Shown here: positions 33,330 through 41,603 of the stretch, piece after piece
Layout: each line of letters begins with the position of its first letter
How positions within the stretch are numbered: the stretch's first letter is position 1
Made by a program: the position numbers and the translations under genes
Assembly (NCBI RefSeq): GCF_001613445.1
Contig: NZ_BDCJ01000001.1
Span: forward strand, 124,001-188,000
Direction of reading: 5' to 3'
Origin: Nocardia grenadensis NBRC 108939
Lineage (GTDB): Bacteria; Actinomycetota; Actinomycetes; Mycobacteriales; Mycobacteriaceae
Length of the DNA stretch: 64,000 bases
Notes under the pieces: generated by a model
Told to the model about the DNA's origin: nothing
Database searches by the model: none
What the model saw: the letters and a program-made list of their open reading frames with translations, nothing else

Positions 33330-34424
33330 ATGCCGACGGCCGAGCGATTACCCCAGCACGGCACTCCGCTGTGCGACGTACCCGGCGATTCCGCGAGCGC
33401 TCTCGGTCTCGGATCCGGCGATCTGTGTATCCCGTATCGCCGTGTCGACGCAGGAAGCTGGGGTTACCTCTGGGGTGACTGCTGGCGGGGGCCGGGGCAG
33501 ACCGGTGAGTACCTCGGTTCGCCCGTGCTGTCGACCCAGGACGTCTTCGACGCCACCGGCGAGACCGCCATCCGGTTCACCGGTGTGGTCCCCGGCGGCC
33601 GGGCACGGCAACTGTTCGACTACGCGCACCACGCCGACAACGGATCCGGCGTCACCGAAATCTCGCGTATCCCCAACGATGCCATCGAAATCGACGGCCG
33701 CACCTTCATCCAGTACACCGCGGTGCACCGCCGGGTCGGGCCGGACTCCGCCCTCGACGGATCGGCGTTCTCCGGAATCGCCTGGTCCGACGACTACGGC
33801 GGTACCTGGCACGATTTCGGCCACCGCTGGCCGGGTCAGGCACTCGGCATCGACGGAAATCCCTACGCCATGTGGACATTCGCCGGAATCGATCCAGACG
33901 GTTACCTCTACGTCTTCGCCAAACGCTGGAACGGCAGCCATTTCTACCGGCGCGATCACGGTGTCGTCCAGCTGTTCCGCTACGACCCCGCCGATTTCTT
34001 CCACGGGAATTTCGCCGCTCAGCAGAATTGGGCCCATATCGACGGCCGGTGGGGCTGGTATCCCACCCACCGGCATCCACCGACTCCGCTCTTCGCTCCC
34101 GGTCACGCACTCGGGGAACTCTCGGTCGCGCGTATCGGATCGACCTATGTGATGGCGTACTTCGACTGTGTCGATCTCAGCGTCAAGACCCGCACGGCCG
34201 ACCGGCTCGACGCGGTGTGGTCGGCCGAGAAGATCCAGGTGGTGCACGACGATACGTGGCCGGCTGCGCATGTCGGCAAACCTCGCCTGCCCATGCTCTA
34301 CGGGGGCTACATCCACCCGGGCTCGGCATCGCTGTCACGGCTGACCATGATGATCAGCCGCTGGAACGGCACCCTCGGCGCGCGTCCGTACACTGTCACA
34401 CAGTGGACCGGTCCGGCCGCCTGA
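33330..34424 (+). CDS. DUF4185-domain protein
   Basis: A 364-residue, probably beta-propeller-like protein. Repeated blade-like phrases are visible: IPYRRVDAGSWGYLWGDCWR, GIAWSDDYGGTWHDF, MWTFAGIDPDGYLYVFAKRW and LSVARIGSTYVMAYFDC. These match DUF4185 proteins, which resemble glycosidase or sialidase-like propellers, though the actual activity is not established. No signal peptide is visible at the ATG (33330), so export is doubtful. It follows marR by 34 bp and may be co-transcribed. It converges with the aldehyde dehydrogenase gene. Confidence 0.78.
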   Translation: MPTAERLPQHGTPLCDVPGDSASALGLGSGDLCIPYRRVDAGSWGYLWGDCWRGPGQTGEYLGSPVLSTQDVFDATGETAIRFTGVVPGGRARQLFDYAHHADNGSGVTEISRIPNDAIEIDGRTFIQYTAVHRRVGPDSALDGSAFSGIAWSDDYGGTWHDFGHRWPGQALGIDGNPYAMWTFAGIDPDGYLYVFAKRWNGSHFYRRDHGVVQLFRYDPADFFHGNFAAQQNWAHIDGRWGWYPTHRHPPTPLFAPGHALGELSVARIGSTYVMAYFDCVDLSVKTRTADRLDAVWSAEKIQVVHDDTWPAAHVGKPRLPMLYGGYIHPGSASLSRLTMMISRWNGTLGARPYTVTQWTGPAA

Positions 34425-34502
34425 ATCCGGCCCGATCCACAGCCCCGGCCGCGCGCGGTGACCCGTGTCGCGACACACTCGGCACGGGCCGCTCGGATTC
34501 GA

Positions 34503-36218
34503 TCAACCGCGCAGCGCGGAGGCGAAGATCGCGGGCAGGCGTGACCAGCGTGGATCGGCGGCGAAGTCGGTGAGCAGTCGCCCGGTCCGCGCGGCCGTCC
34601 GGTTGGAGACGAACCACGGCGGTTTCGGGGTGAGCGACCATTCGCCGTGCAGCACCGACCGCGGCGCGGGCCGGAACGGACCCCGTACGACGGTGCGCTC
34701 GACCCCATCGATCAGCCACGCGTTGTGCACCACACCGATCCCGCTCTGCACATCGTCGAGCGTATGGCCCGGATAGGCACCCCAGCTCGCGGTAGGGGTC
34801 AGATAGCCGACCGCGGTCCACGCGTTCACGGCGACGGTGCCGTAACGCAGCCGCTCGATCATCGTGTCGAATTCCGTGCCGAGCGCGTCGACGGTATCGG
34901 GGTGCGCCACGATGTTCACGCCGAGGGTGCCGGTGAACTTCTCGTTGGCCGTATCCACCGCGGTGCGGGCGAAGTCGGCTCCGCTGCCGGGCAGCTCCAC
35001 GATGCCGAGGACAGGTGCGAAGTACTCCGAGATGAACAATGCTTCGTCTGCGTCCGGATCCAGCCCGGCCACCAGTAGTCGCTCGCCCCGGCGGCCGAGC
35101 CGGCGAGCGTCGGGATAGCTGGTCCGCGCCCCGGCGACGCGGTGGTCGCTACCCGGGTAGTAAGCGTGACGGGTCGGCGCGCGATCGACCGCCGCAGTGA
35201 GCGCGGCGAGGAAGGCGTCCTTCTGCGGCCAATCCGCGGATACGATCACCGCCTGCGTGGCCACGCAGTTGTAGCCGCCGTTGTGCAGGCGCTGGGTGGC
35301 GATGTGCTCGGCCTGGAACTCCAGGTCGGCGGTACTCCATTCGCCGGGCAGCACGATCGTCGGGGACACTCCGCCGAGCTCGCTGGTGATGGGTTTGTCC
35401 AGCAGCGGAGCGCCGGCCTTCTTCCGTTCCGCCGCCGCCTCACCCGTACCCCATACGATGGCGTCGTGCGTCGCGGCGCTGCCGGTCATATGGACATGCG
35501 CGACCCGCTCGTGGGTCACGAGCTGCCCGCCGATCTCGGGGCCGCCGGTGAACACCCGCACCACGCCGAGCTCGATCAGCGGCGCGAAGATCTTCTCGAA
35601 CACCGGCAGCAGTGGATCGGTGACCGGGTTCAGTTTCAGCGCCACCACGCGGTTGTGCGCGATGAGTTCGTAGATCGTGTCCAGCGGTGCGATCGAGGTG
35701 ATGTTTCCCGCGCCCAGCACCGCGCCGATACCGTGGGTGCGGGCGGGGTCGCGCTGGGCGAGGCCCGCGCCGGCCCGGGCGGTGGCCGCGTCGACGCCTC
35801 GCTGCAACCACACCTCGGCCCGGAAACCGCTGAGCAGGAGCTCGTCGTAGAGACCGGCGGGGAGCGCGCGCACGGTCACCCGGCCGCCGGCGGTGCCGAA
35901 GGTCGCGTTCGCGAGCGGGCTCACGCCGCGCTCCAGCGATTCGAGAGTGCGGGATACCGCGGTGAGACTCGTCGCGAAGACATAGGGGCCGGACAGCCAC
36001 TCCTCGCCCACCAGTGGGGACGCGGGGTCGAGACCCTTGATCCGCACCGCGGCCTCGACCCATTCGCGGGCATGCCGGCCGGTGAGCGTACGCATCCGGT
36101 CGAGCAGGGCCCGTCGTCCGGCCAGCGGCAGGCGGGACCATTTCTGCTCGCCCGCGGTGAGTTCGGCGAGGGCGGTATCGATAACCGTGTCGGCCGCGAC
36201 GGCCTGTTCTGGCTGCAC
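34503..36218 (-). CDS. Aldehyde dehydrogenase-family protein
   Basis: A 571-residue member of a longer branch of the aldehyde dehydrogenase superfamily. Motifs are GIGAVLGAGNITSIAPLDTI (about residues 164-183), VVALKLNPVTDPLLPVFEKI (cofactor region), VHMTGSAATHDAIVW, ELGGVSPTIVLPGEW (the Glu of ELGG about 283) and the catalytic Cys in GYNCVATQAV (about 320). It should oxidise an aldehyde with NAD(P); substrate unknown. The extra C-terminal part (about 480-571) is typical of this branch. It is divergent from a PucR-type regulator, with a palindrome between. Confidence 0.85.
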   Translation of the reverse strand: MQPEQAVAADTVIDTALAELTAGEQKWSRLPLAGRRALLDRMRTLTGRHAREWVEAAVRIKGLDPASPLVGEEWLSGPYVFATSLTAVSRTLESLERGVSPLANATFGTAGGRVTVRALPAGLYDELLLSGFRAEVWLQRGVDAATARAGAGLAQRDPARTHGIGAVLGAGNITSIAPLDTIYELIAHNRVVALKLNPVTDPLLPVFEKIFAPLIELGVVRVFTGGPEIGGQLVTHERVAHVHMTGSAATHDAIVWGTGEAAAERKKAGAPLLDKPITSELGGVSPTIVLPGEWSTADLEFQAEHIATQRLHNGGYNCVATQAVIVSADWPQKDAFLAALTAAVDRAPTRHAYYPGSDHRVAGARTSYPDARRLGRRGERLLVAGLDPDADEALFISEYFAPVLGIVELPGSGADFARTAVDTANEKFTGTLGVNIVAHPDTVDALGTEFDTMIERLRYGTVAVNAWTAVGYLTPTASWGAYPGHTLDDVQSGIGVVHNAWLIDGVERTVVRGPFRPAPRSVLHGEWSLTPKPPWFVSNRTAARTGRLLTDFAADPRWSRLPAIFASALRG

Positions 36219-36323
36219 GTGGGCATACTCCGTAGCTGAGATCCGTGATCCGAGTAGAACTCAGTGTGGCTGTGCCGGTGCCTGAAGGAAATGTGTCGGC
36301 GTTGCGTCATTCGCGGCTCGATC

Positions 36324-36339
36324 TTGTGCCCGGGCACAA
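36324..36339. promoter_or_regulatory. Perfect 16-bp palindrome between aldehyde dehydrogenase and PucR genes
   Basis: TTGTGCCCGGGCACAA (36324-36339) is a perfect palindrome, flanked by GAT and ATC that extend the symmetry. It is 105 bp from the dehydrogenase start and 46 bp from the regulator start. It is the likely operator for the PucR-type protein or a shared regulator. Confidence 0.65.
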
Positions 36340-36385
36340 AATCGGCGTGGTGTGGGTCACGGTCGGGTGACTAGACTGTTCCGGT

Positions 36386-37579
36386 ATGAGCACGCCCGCG
36401 CCGCCCGCGGCACCCCTGGCCGCCGCACTCGCCGATTCCGTCGAGGCGCTGACCGATGTTCTGGTCGGCCGGATCGCGGCGGCCGACCCGTCCTATGGAG
36501 AGTCCGGGCTGCTGACCGCGGACCAGCTGTACCGCACCTGCCTGGAGAATCTCACCGCGGTGATCGGGGCGCTCGCCGGAACCGGCCCGTTGCGGCTCCA
36601 GCCGGCCCGCGACGCAGGACGTCTCAAGGCCGAACAGGGCATTCCGGTCGCGAGCCTGTTGCATGCCTACCGGCTGGGTGGCCGGCTCGTCTGGGACGAA
36701 CTGACCAACTGGTCGGCCGGTCCGGGGGACGCCCGGCTGCACGAACTGGCGACGCGGCTGTGGGAGCTCGTCGATCTGTACTCCGATGCGGCCGTCGAGG
36801 CCTACCGTGAAACCGAGGTGCTGCTCGCGCATTCCGACGCGCAGATCCAGAGCCGGCTGGTCCGGACACTGTTCGACGACCATACCGGTAATCCCGCCCG
36901 TGTCCTCGAGGTCCTGCGCACCCTCGGATTCCCGGAACGCGGTACGTTCGCGGTGGTCGCCATCGATACCGAACCCACCGCGCCACTGCCGGGGCGACTC
37001 ACCGCGGCGCTGCGCGAGATCGGTATCCGGTCGGTGTGGGATGCACAGATCGATGCCTATATCGGGTTGCTGTCCGCGGCTTCCCCGGAGGTATTGGGAC
37101 GCGCCACGGCCACGATCTCGGCGTGCGTCACCGAGCGGGTGGGTCTCAGCGACGCCTTCACGACCCCGCGTAGCATCACCGCCGCACTGGCCGAGGCACG
37201 TCTGGCGTCCCGGTCGGTGCGCCGGGGTGCGGCCGCAACGGTCCGCTTCGGCGACGAACCGGTCGCCCATCTTCTCGTCGCGGTTCCCGAGGCCGGGCGG
37301 CGGGCCGCCGCCCAGATCCTGGGTCCGCTGCTCGACCTCCCGGTCGCCGAGCGCGATGATCTGATCGGTGCGCTCGAAGCCTGGTACCGAGGCGGCGGGT
37401 CGGCCGCGGCCGTCGCCGAAATCCTGCACTGCCACCGCAATACGGTGCGTTATCGGCTGCGCAAAATCCGCGATCTCACCGGCCGCGACACCACCGACCC
37501 CCGCCAGTCGGCCGAACTGTATCTGGCACTGGAAGCATTCGGCCTGCTCGGCACCGAGACCAGCGGCGGCCGGGCCTGA
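36386..37579 (+). CDS. PucR/CdaR-family regulator
   Basis: A 397-residue regulator. It has an N-terminal helical domain (about 10-160; GIPVASLLHAYRLGGRLVWD is typical of RsbRD-N-like sensors), a middle GGDEF-like region (about 170-290), and a C-terminal PucR helix-turn-helix AAVAEILHCHRNTVRYRLRK (about 345-364). Such proteins usually activate a divergent catabolic gene upon substrate binding. The partner is the aldehyde dehydrogenase at 34503. An ATG at 36386 sits at the end of the palindromic promoter region. Ligand unknown. Confidence 0.88.
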   Translation: MSTPAPPAAPLAAALADSVEALTDVLVGRIAAADPSYGESGLLTADQLYRTCLENLTAVIGALAGTGPLRLQPARDAGRLKAEQGIPVASLLHAYRLGGRLVWDELTNWSAGPGDARLHELATRLWELVDLYSDAAVEAYRETEVLLAHSDAQIQSRLVRTLFDDHTGNPARVLEVLRTLGFPERGTFAVVAIDTEPTAPLPGRLTAALREIGIRSVWDAQIDAYIGLLSAASPEVLGRATATISACVTERVGLSDAFTTPRSITAALAEARLASRSVRRGAAATVRFGDEPVAHLLVAVPEAGRRAAAQILGPLLDLPVAERDDLIGALEAWYRGGGSAAAVAEILHCHRNTVRYRLRKIRDLTGRDTTDPRQSAELYLALEAFGLLGTETSGGRA

Positions 37580-37651
37580 TCGGTGGGGAACGGCCCGGGA
37601 GCACGCCGGAGGCCATAGGCTCGGGCCGTGACCGCGAACGAAGGGACAGTT

Positions 37652-38440
37652 ATGACCGGCGTACCCGTGAGAATCGAACGGGAGGGGCCGGTCTTCACCA
37701 TCGTCCTGTCCCGGCCGCAGGTCCGTAACGCGGTCGACGGACCCACCGGCACCGCCCTGTACGACGCGTTCACCGCCTTCGAGAACGACGATTCGGCGAC
37801 GGTGGCGGTGCTGTGGGGCGAGGGCGGAAACTTCTGCGCGGGAGCCGATCTCAAGGCCGTCGGGACCGACCGGGCCAATCCGCTGTCGGCCAAGGGGCGC
37901 GGACCCATGGGGCCGACCCGTATGCAGTTGAGCAAACCGGTGATCGCCGCGGTCGCCGGTCACGCGGTGGCCGGTGGGCTGGAACTGGCGATTTGGTGCG
38001 ATCTGCGGGTGGCCGCCGAAGACGCGGTGTTCGGTGTCTTCTGCCGGCGGTGGGGAGTTCCGCTCATCGACGGCGGTACGGTGCGGCTGCCGCGGCTGAT
38101 CGGTACCGGGCGGGCCATGGACATGGTGCTCACCGGGCGGCCGGTGGACGCGGCCGAGGCGCTCGCGATGGGCCTGGCCGACCGTATCGTCCCGGTCGGG
38201 GAGGAACGGCGGGCCGCCGAAGCGCTCGCCGCCGAGATCGCGCGTTTCCCGCAGACCTGTCAGCGGCACGACCGGCTCTCGCTGCTGCAGCAGGAGGGGA
38301 TGGGCGAGCAGGAGGCGATCGCCAACGAATGGGAGCACGGCGTCATCTCCCTGGCCGAAGCGGCTGCGGGTGTCCAGCGTTTCACCGCCGGGGCCGGGCG
38401 CGGTGGCTCGTTCACCGATCACGGCGCTCCGTCTGCCTAG
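37652..38440 (+). CDS. Enoyl-CoA hydratase/isomerase-family protein
   Basis: A 262-residue crotonase-fold protein. Motifs are GGNFCAGADLKAV (oxyanion loop, about residues 60-72), GHAVAGGLELAIWCDLRVAA (about 108-127), then FGVFCRRWGVPLIDGGTVRL with catalytic Glu/Asp positions. The group is close to EchA-type proteins of actinobacteria. It hydrates or isomerises an acyl-CoA, substrate unknown. ATG at 37652 has AAGGGA before it; a GTG at 37628 would add eight residues. It follows the PucR gene by 72 bp and may be co-transcribed. Confidence 0.88.
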   Translation: MTGVPVRIEREGPVFTIVLSRPQVRNAVDGPTGTALYDAFTAFENDDSATVAVLWGEGGNFCAGADLKAVGTDRANPLSAKGRGPMGPTRMQLSKPVIAAVAGHAVAGGLELAIWCDLRVAAEDAVFGVFCRRWGVPLIDGGTVRLPRLIGTGRAMDMVLTGRPVDAAEALAMGLADRIVPVGEERRAAEALAAEIARFPQTCQRHDRLSLLQQEGMGEQEAIANEWEHGVISLAEAAAGVQRFTAGAGRGGSFTDHGAPSA

Positions 38441-38475
38441 AACATCGGCGCACGGCGAAGCACCGGACGCTTCGA

Positions 38476-38523
38476 GCGCCTCGGCGGAACAGGGCCCGGC
38501 GACCGTCTGTCCCGCCGAGGCGC
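38476..38523. terminator. Large stem-loop terminator between convergent genes
   Basis: GCGCCTCGGCGG (38476-38487) pairs perfectly with CCGCCGAGGCGC (38512-38523), and ACAG/CTGT extend the stem inward. It lies after the hydratase (ends 38440) and the convergent SgcJ-like gene (ends 38550). Confidence 0.65.
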
Positions 38524-38549
38524 GCCGGGATCGCGCGCCGTCCGGTTCG

Positions 38550-38993
38550 TCAGCCCGCCGCGGGCACCGGTGTGTTGTGTCGGGCGGCCACCCACCAGCG
38601 CCCGTTCTCCGCGATCAGGACATAGAGCGCGACCATCGCCGGATCGCGGTCGAGGAGAACGCCGTCGGCGGTGCGCGCGCGAGCGGCCTTGTGGGCGATC
38701 GCGATATCGGGGCGTAGGAAGACGATATCGGTGAGCTCGTAGGCCACGTACTCGTTCTTCAGGAACCCGGACAGTCCGAGACGTGCGGCTTCCAGCAGCG
38801 CCTCGCGGCCGGTGATCACCGTGCCCACGGCATTGCCGGCAGCGGCGTTGGCGAGGAAACCACTGACCATCAATTCGGCGTCGTTGGTGTTGTAGCCGGT
38901 TTCGACATCTTTGATCAGCTGCTCGATCGCCGCGATATCGGCGGTGTGGTCGGTTCCGGAATCCGCGACGGCGGGTGCTTCGTTCGTGCTCAT
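38550..38993 (-). CDS. SgcJ/EcaC-family NTF2-like protein (DUF4440 type)
   Basis: A 147-residue NTF2-like fold protein. It begins TADIAAIEQLIKDVETGYNT, with TNDAELMVSGFLANAAAGNA in helix 2 and VVAR-like NGRWWVAARHNTPV in the last strands, as in SgcJ/EcaC proteins. These are small dimers often with unknown or accessory enzyme roles in secondary metabolism. No catalytic residues can be assigned. Start ATG at 38993. It is 103 bp after the MaoC-like gene on the same strand. Confidence 0.8.
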   Translation of the reverse strand: MSTNEAPAVADSGTDHTADIAAIEQLIKDVETGYNTNDAELMVSGFLANAAAGNAVGTVITGREALLEAARLGLSGFLKNEYVAYELTDIVFLRPDIAIAHKAARARTADGVLLDRDPAMVALYVLIAENGRWWVAARHNTPVPAAG

Positions 38994-39096
38994 GAGATCA
39001 TCCTCGAACCTGAACAGAACTCGAGGTCAACTCGTCCCGTCGGAGGGGCCGTGCGCCGGTCGGCGTAGCCGATGCGACGTCCCCCCCGGGCACGGC

Positions 39097-39504
39097 TCAG
39101 CGAAGCCGGACCACCGCGGTGGCGCGTCCGAAGATCCGGCGGGCGCCGTGCCGGGCGGTGAGCGCGACGGTCGCGGTGCGCTGCACCGGATCCACCGCGT
39201 TCACCCGGCCGGAGTATTCGACGTCGGCTCCATCCCCGGTGACGCGCACCGGCGTGGTCAGGCGCACCGCGTATTCTCGGACCGCACCCGGATCACCGAG
39301 CCAGGAGGTGACGAATCCGGCGCCGATACCGATGTTCAGCATGCCGTGTGCGACGGCGGAGTCCGGTTCCGCCAGTTCGGCGACCTCGCCGCTCCAATGG
39401 ATCGGATTCGGATCGCCGGGGACACCGGCGTAGTTCACCAGATCGCCCGCGGTGAGCCGTATGGTGCGGGGCGGGAGTTCGGTAGTGATTTCCGGTACCG
39501 ACAT
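39097..39504 (-). CDS. MaoC-like hydratase domain protein (HadB type)
   Basis: A 135-residue single hot-dog domain. The catalytic motif is YAGVPGDPNPIHWSGEVAE (D-x-N-P-x-H, about residues 26-44), and AHGMLNIGIGAGFVTSWLGD follows, as in HadB-like (R)-hydratases. HadB usually works with a HadA partner in long-chain fatty acid elongation; no partner is adjacent, so it may act as a stand-alone hydratase. The start ATG at 39504 follows the mycolyltransferase stop by 5 bp, so the two are coupled. Confidence 0.85.
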   Translation of the reverse strand: MSVPEITTELPPRTIRLTAGDLVNYAGVPGDPNPIHWSGEVAELAEPDSAVAHGMLNIGIGAGFVTSWLGDPGAVREYAVRLTTPVRVTGDGADVEYSGRVNAVDPVQRTATVALTARHGARRIFGRATAVVRLR

Positions 39505-39509
39505 CGCCG

Positions 39510-40583
39510 TCAGCCGATATTCGCGGAGAGGTCGGGAAGCATTCGCAGGGCTTGGTCGGCCCAGTTGTTCCATGCGTGGATACCGTAGGCGGGGAAGTCG
39601 TAGTGCACGTTCTGCGCGCCCAGGGTGGCCATCCGGATCTGGAAGGCGCGCGTGTTCACCAGCGCCAGCGCCTCGAGGCCCATCCCGTTCACCGTGGTGA
39701 TGCTCGGACTGTCGGTCGCGGTGGGCAGGCCGCTCGCCGCGGAGACCCAGAGTCGGGTGTTGTTGGCGACGAGCCGGGGCGCGGCCACGAACGGGTCGAT
39801 CCGCAGCCATTTCGGATCCCAGGGTGCGGCCATCGAGTCCACGTTGTAGCCGCCCGCGTCGATCATGGCGACCCGGATCGCCTCCCGCATCCCGGGCGCC
39901 GAGATGTTCAGGTAGCCGGAGTAGGACCCGGCGAAGCTGAACTGGTCGGGATGGTCGCCGGCCAGGGTCAGGGCGGCGCTGCCACCCATCGACAGGCCGA
40001 AGACGCCGTTGCGCCGGGTGGCGAAGCCCAGCCGGTCCCGCAGGGCAGCGGGCAGTTCACGGGTGAGGAAGGTTTCCCATTTATAGGTATAGGACTTGCC
40101 CGGGCCGCCCGAGAGGGTCTGCAATCCACCGGAGCCCGACGCCGACCCGGAGGCCGATCCGCCGGCCGAACCCGAACCGGGCGGAACGCCGAGGAACGAA
40201 CTCGGCGCGTTCCAGTCGGTGTAGAAACTGGACCGGCCACCGACCGGCATCACCACGTTGATATTCCACTTGGTGAATTCCCGGGCGATATCGGTATCGA
40301 TCTCCCAGCCGCTGAGATCTTCGCGGGCGCGCATTCCGTCCAACGCGTAGACCACCCGCGAGGTATTGCCGTCGGCGGCGCGGAACACCCGCGATTTGAT
40401 GGGTCCCATACTCGAGTCGACCCAGAAATCGGCTCCGGCGGGATCGAAGGCGGCCCGGGCGGGCGCGGTGCTGCCGCCGATCAGGAAGAGGGCTTGGGTG
40501 ACGACCGCGAACGCGGCGGTGAGCAGCCAGCGGGCGCGGCGGTTCGGGGCGTCCACCGGCGCCGGAGACAATCGAGTTCGCAT
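39510..40583 (-). CDS. Antigen-85-type mycolyltransferase with a Gly/Ser/Ala insert
   Basis: A 357-residue exported alpha/beta hydrolase. A signal peptide (ARWLLTAAFAVVTQALFLIG, cleaved near ARAA) is followed by the Ag85 fold: VVYALDGMRAREDLSGWEID, VVMPVGGRSSFYTDWNAPS, YKWETFLTRELPAALRDRLG, nucleophile GLSMGGSAAL (Ser about 211), and catalytic His in GIHAWNNW near the end. Such enzymes transfer mycolic acids onto trehalose and arabinogalactan. A low-complexity GSAGGSASGSASGSGG segment replaces the usual short disulfide loop before YKWETF. The ATG at 40583 was chosen for the signal peptide. Confidence 0.92.
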   Translation of the reverse strand: MRTRLSPAPVDAPNRRARWLLTAAFAVVTQALFLIGGSTAPARAAFDPAGADFWVDSSMGPIKSRVFRAADGNTSRVVYALDGMRAREDLSGWEIDTDIAREFTKWNINVVMPVGGRSSFYTDWNAPSSFLGVPPGSGSAGGSASGSASGSGGLQTLSGGPGKSYTYKWETFLTRELPAALRDRLGFATRRNGVFGLSMGGSAALTLAGDHPDQFSFAGSYSGYLNISAPGMREAIRVAMIDAGGYNVDSMAAPWDPKWLRIDPFVAAPRLVANNTRLWVSAASGLPTATDSPSITTVNGMGLEALALVNTRAFQIRMATLGAQNVHYDFPAYGIHAWNNWADQALRMLPDLSANIG

Positions 40584-40902
40584 CGCGGAGCAGGGCCTTT
40601 CGTCCGGGTGAGCACAGGGTCGAGGTGACCGGCCGGTGCCGGTCACGCGGATCCCGACCGGTGCCGAACAGCTCGCGGCCCCCGCCACGGTCTCGGCATA
40701 CCGATCGGTCCGTCGTCGACGGAGGCGGGTTCGTTACCTATCTGTGATCTGATTCGCCCCGGGGTGGGTATCGGTATCACCGGCCGGCGGCCTGCCGTGA
40801 GTAGCGGTCGCGATTCGGGCTGTTCCGGTATTCGCGCAGTTCAGGTCGTTATTTGGTCGGCCGGTCGCTGTCCCGTCTCGCCGAGGGGTATCGGCGCGGT
40901 GA
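40584..40902. other. Intergenic stretch, no gene seen
   Basis: Lies between two same-strand genes (mycolyltransferase and the SRPBCC protein). It likely holds the mycolyltransferase promoter; an A+T-rich patch sits at about 40738-40760. No operator or hairpin was recognised, and open frames are not family-like. Confidence 0.35.
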
Positions 40903-41442
40903 TCACCGGACGGCGTTCGCGGAAGCCGGAACCGTATTCGTGGATGAAGTTCGCACCATGGTGCGTCCGGCGATCCAGCGCAGTAAACGGACGCGACGGG
41001 CCCACCGGGCGGGGTGGGAAACGGAGCCGGTGAGGGCGTGTTCTGCACGATCCAGGCAATCTTCCAGGAGGGCGTCGTGCATCCATCGGTAGGCCAGGGG
41101 CCATGTCAGTCGCGCCCGGCCGCGAGCGTTCATGGCGAGCAGGTGAATCAGATCGGTGCCGCCGGAAGCGGCCTGGACGGTGAATTCGTGGAAGCCGTCG
41201 AAGCCGCGGGGTCCGGTGAAACGGAAGCGCACCCAGTGGCCGGGTACGTAGTGCTCCACCGTGTACCGGATGGGGCCGTGCCCACCGGCCGCGCCTGCTT
41301 CGAGAGGGCGGTCGAACCGCATCGCCGGCCAGCAGTGCGCTGGCCAGAGGGCGTCGTCCTCGCCGGCGAGGCTGTCCACCAATGCGCTGACCGCGCTGAC
41401 CGGGGCAGGCAGGTGACGTAGGTGAACGTTGACAACAGCCAT
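40903..41442 (-). CDS. SRPBCC-family protein
   Basis: A 179-residue START/Bet v 1-like protein. Core strands and helices are GPIRYTVEHYVPGHWVRFRF, FDGFHEFTVQAASGGTDLIH and LTWPLAYRWMHDALLEDCLD. These proteins form a deep hydrophobic cavity for lipids or polyketide-like ligands. No catalytic residue can be assigned. The C-terminal 35 residues are basic and may be extra. It is divergent from a TetR regulator, with two inverted repeats near the TetR start. Confidence 0.75.
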   Translation of the reverse strand: MAVVNVHLRHLPAPVSAVSALVDSLAGEDDALWPAHCWPAMRFDRPLEAGAAGGHGPIRYTVEHYVPGHWVRFRFTGPRGFDGFHEFTVQAASGGTDLIHLLAMNARGRARLTWPLAYRWMHDALLEDCLDRAEHALTGSVSHPARWARRVRLLRWIAGRTMVRTSSTNTVPASANAVR

Positions 41443-41561
41443 GTTCGGCTCCTTACTTCGGGCCGGTACGGCGTAACAACCCGCCGACGCGCGGGGCCGG
41501 TCGTGGGAGGTCGACCGGCGGGTCGGGTCCGGGCGGTCGGCTTCCGGCAGATCAAATTTTG

Positions 41562-41599
41562 GAGATTAATCTCTAAAAAGAATTAGAGCATATCCTCTA
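41562..41599. promoter_or_regulatory. Two inverted repeats at the divergent SRPBCC/TetR promoter
   Basis: GAGATTAATCTC (41562-41573) is a perfect palindrome. TAGAG (41584-41588) and CTCTA (41595-41599) form a second inverted repeat around CATATC. The region is A+T-rich. A -10-like TATCCT (41591-41596) is 7 bp before the tetR ATG at 41604, and no Shine-Dalgarno is seen, so the transcript may be leaderless. Confidence 0.6.
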
Positions 41600-41603
41600 G
41601 TAC

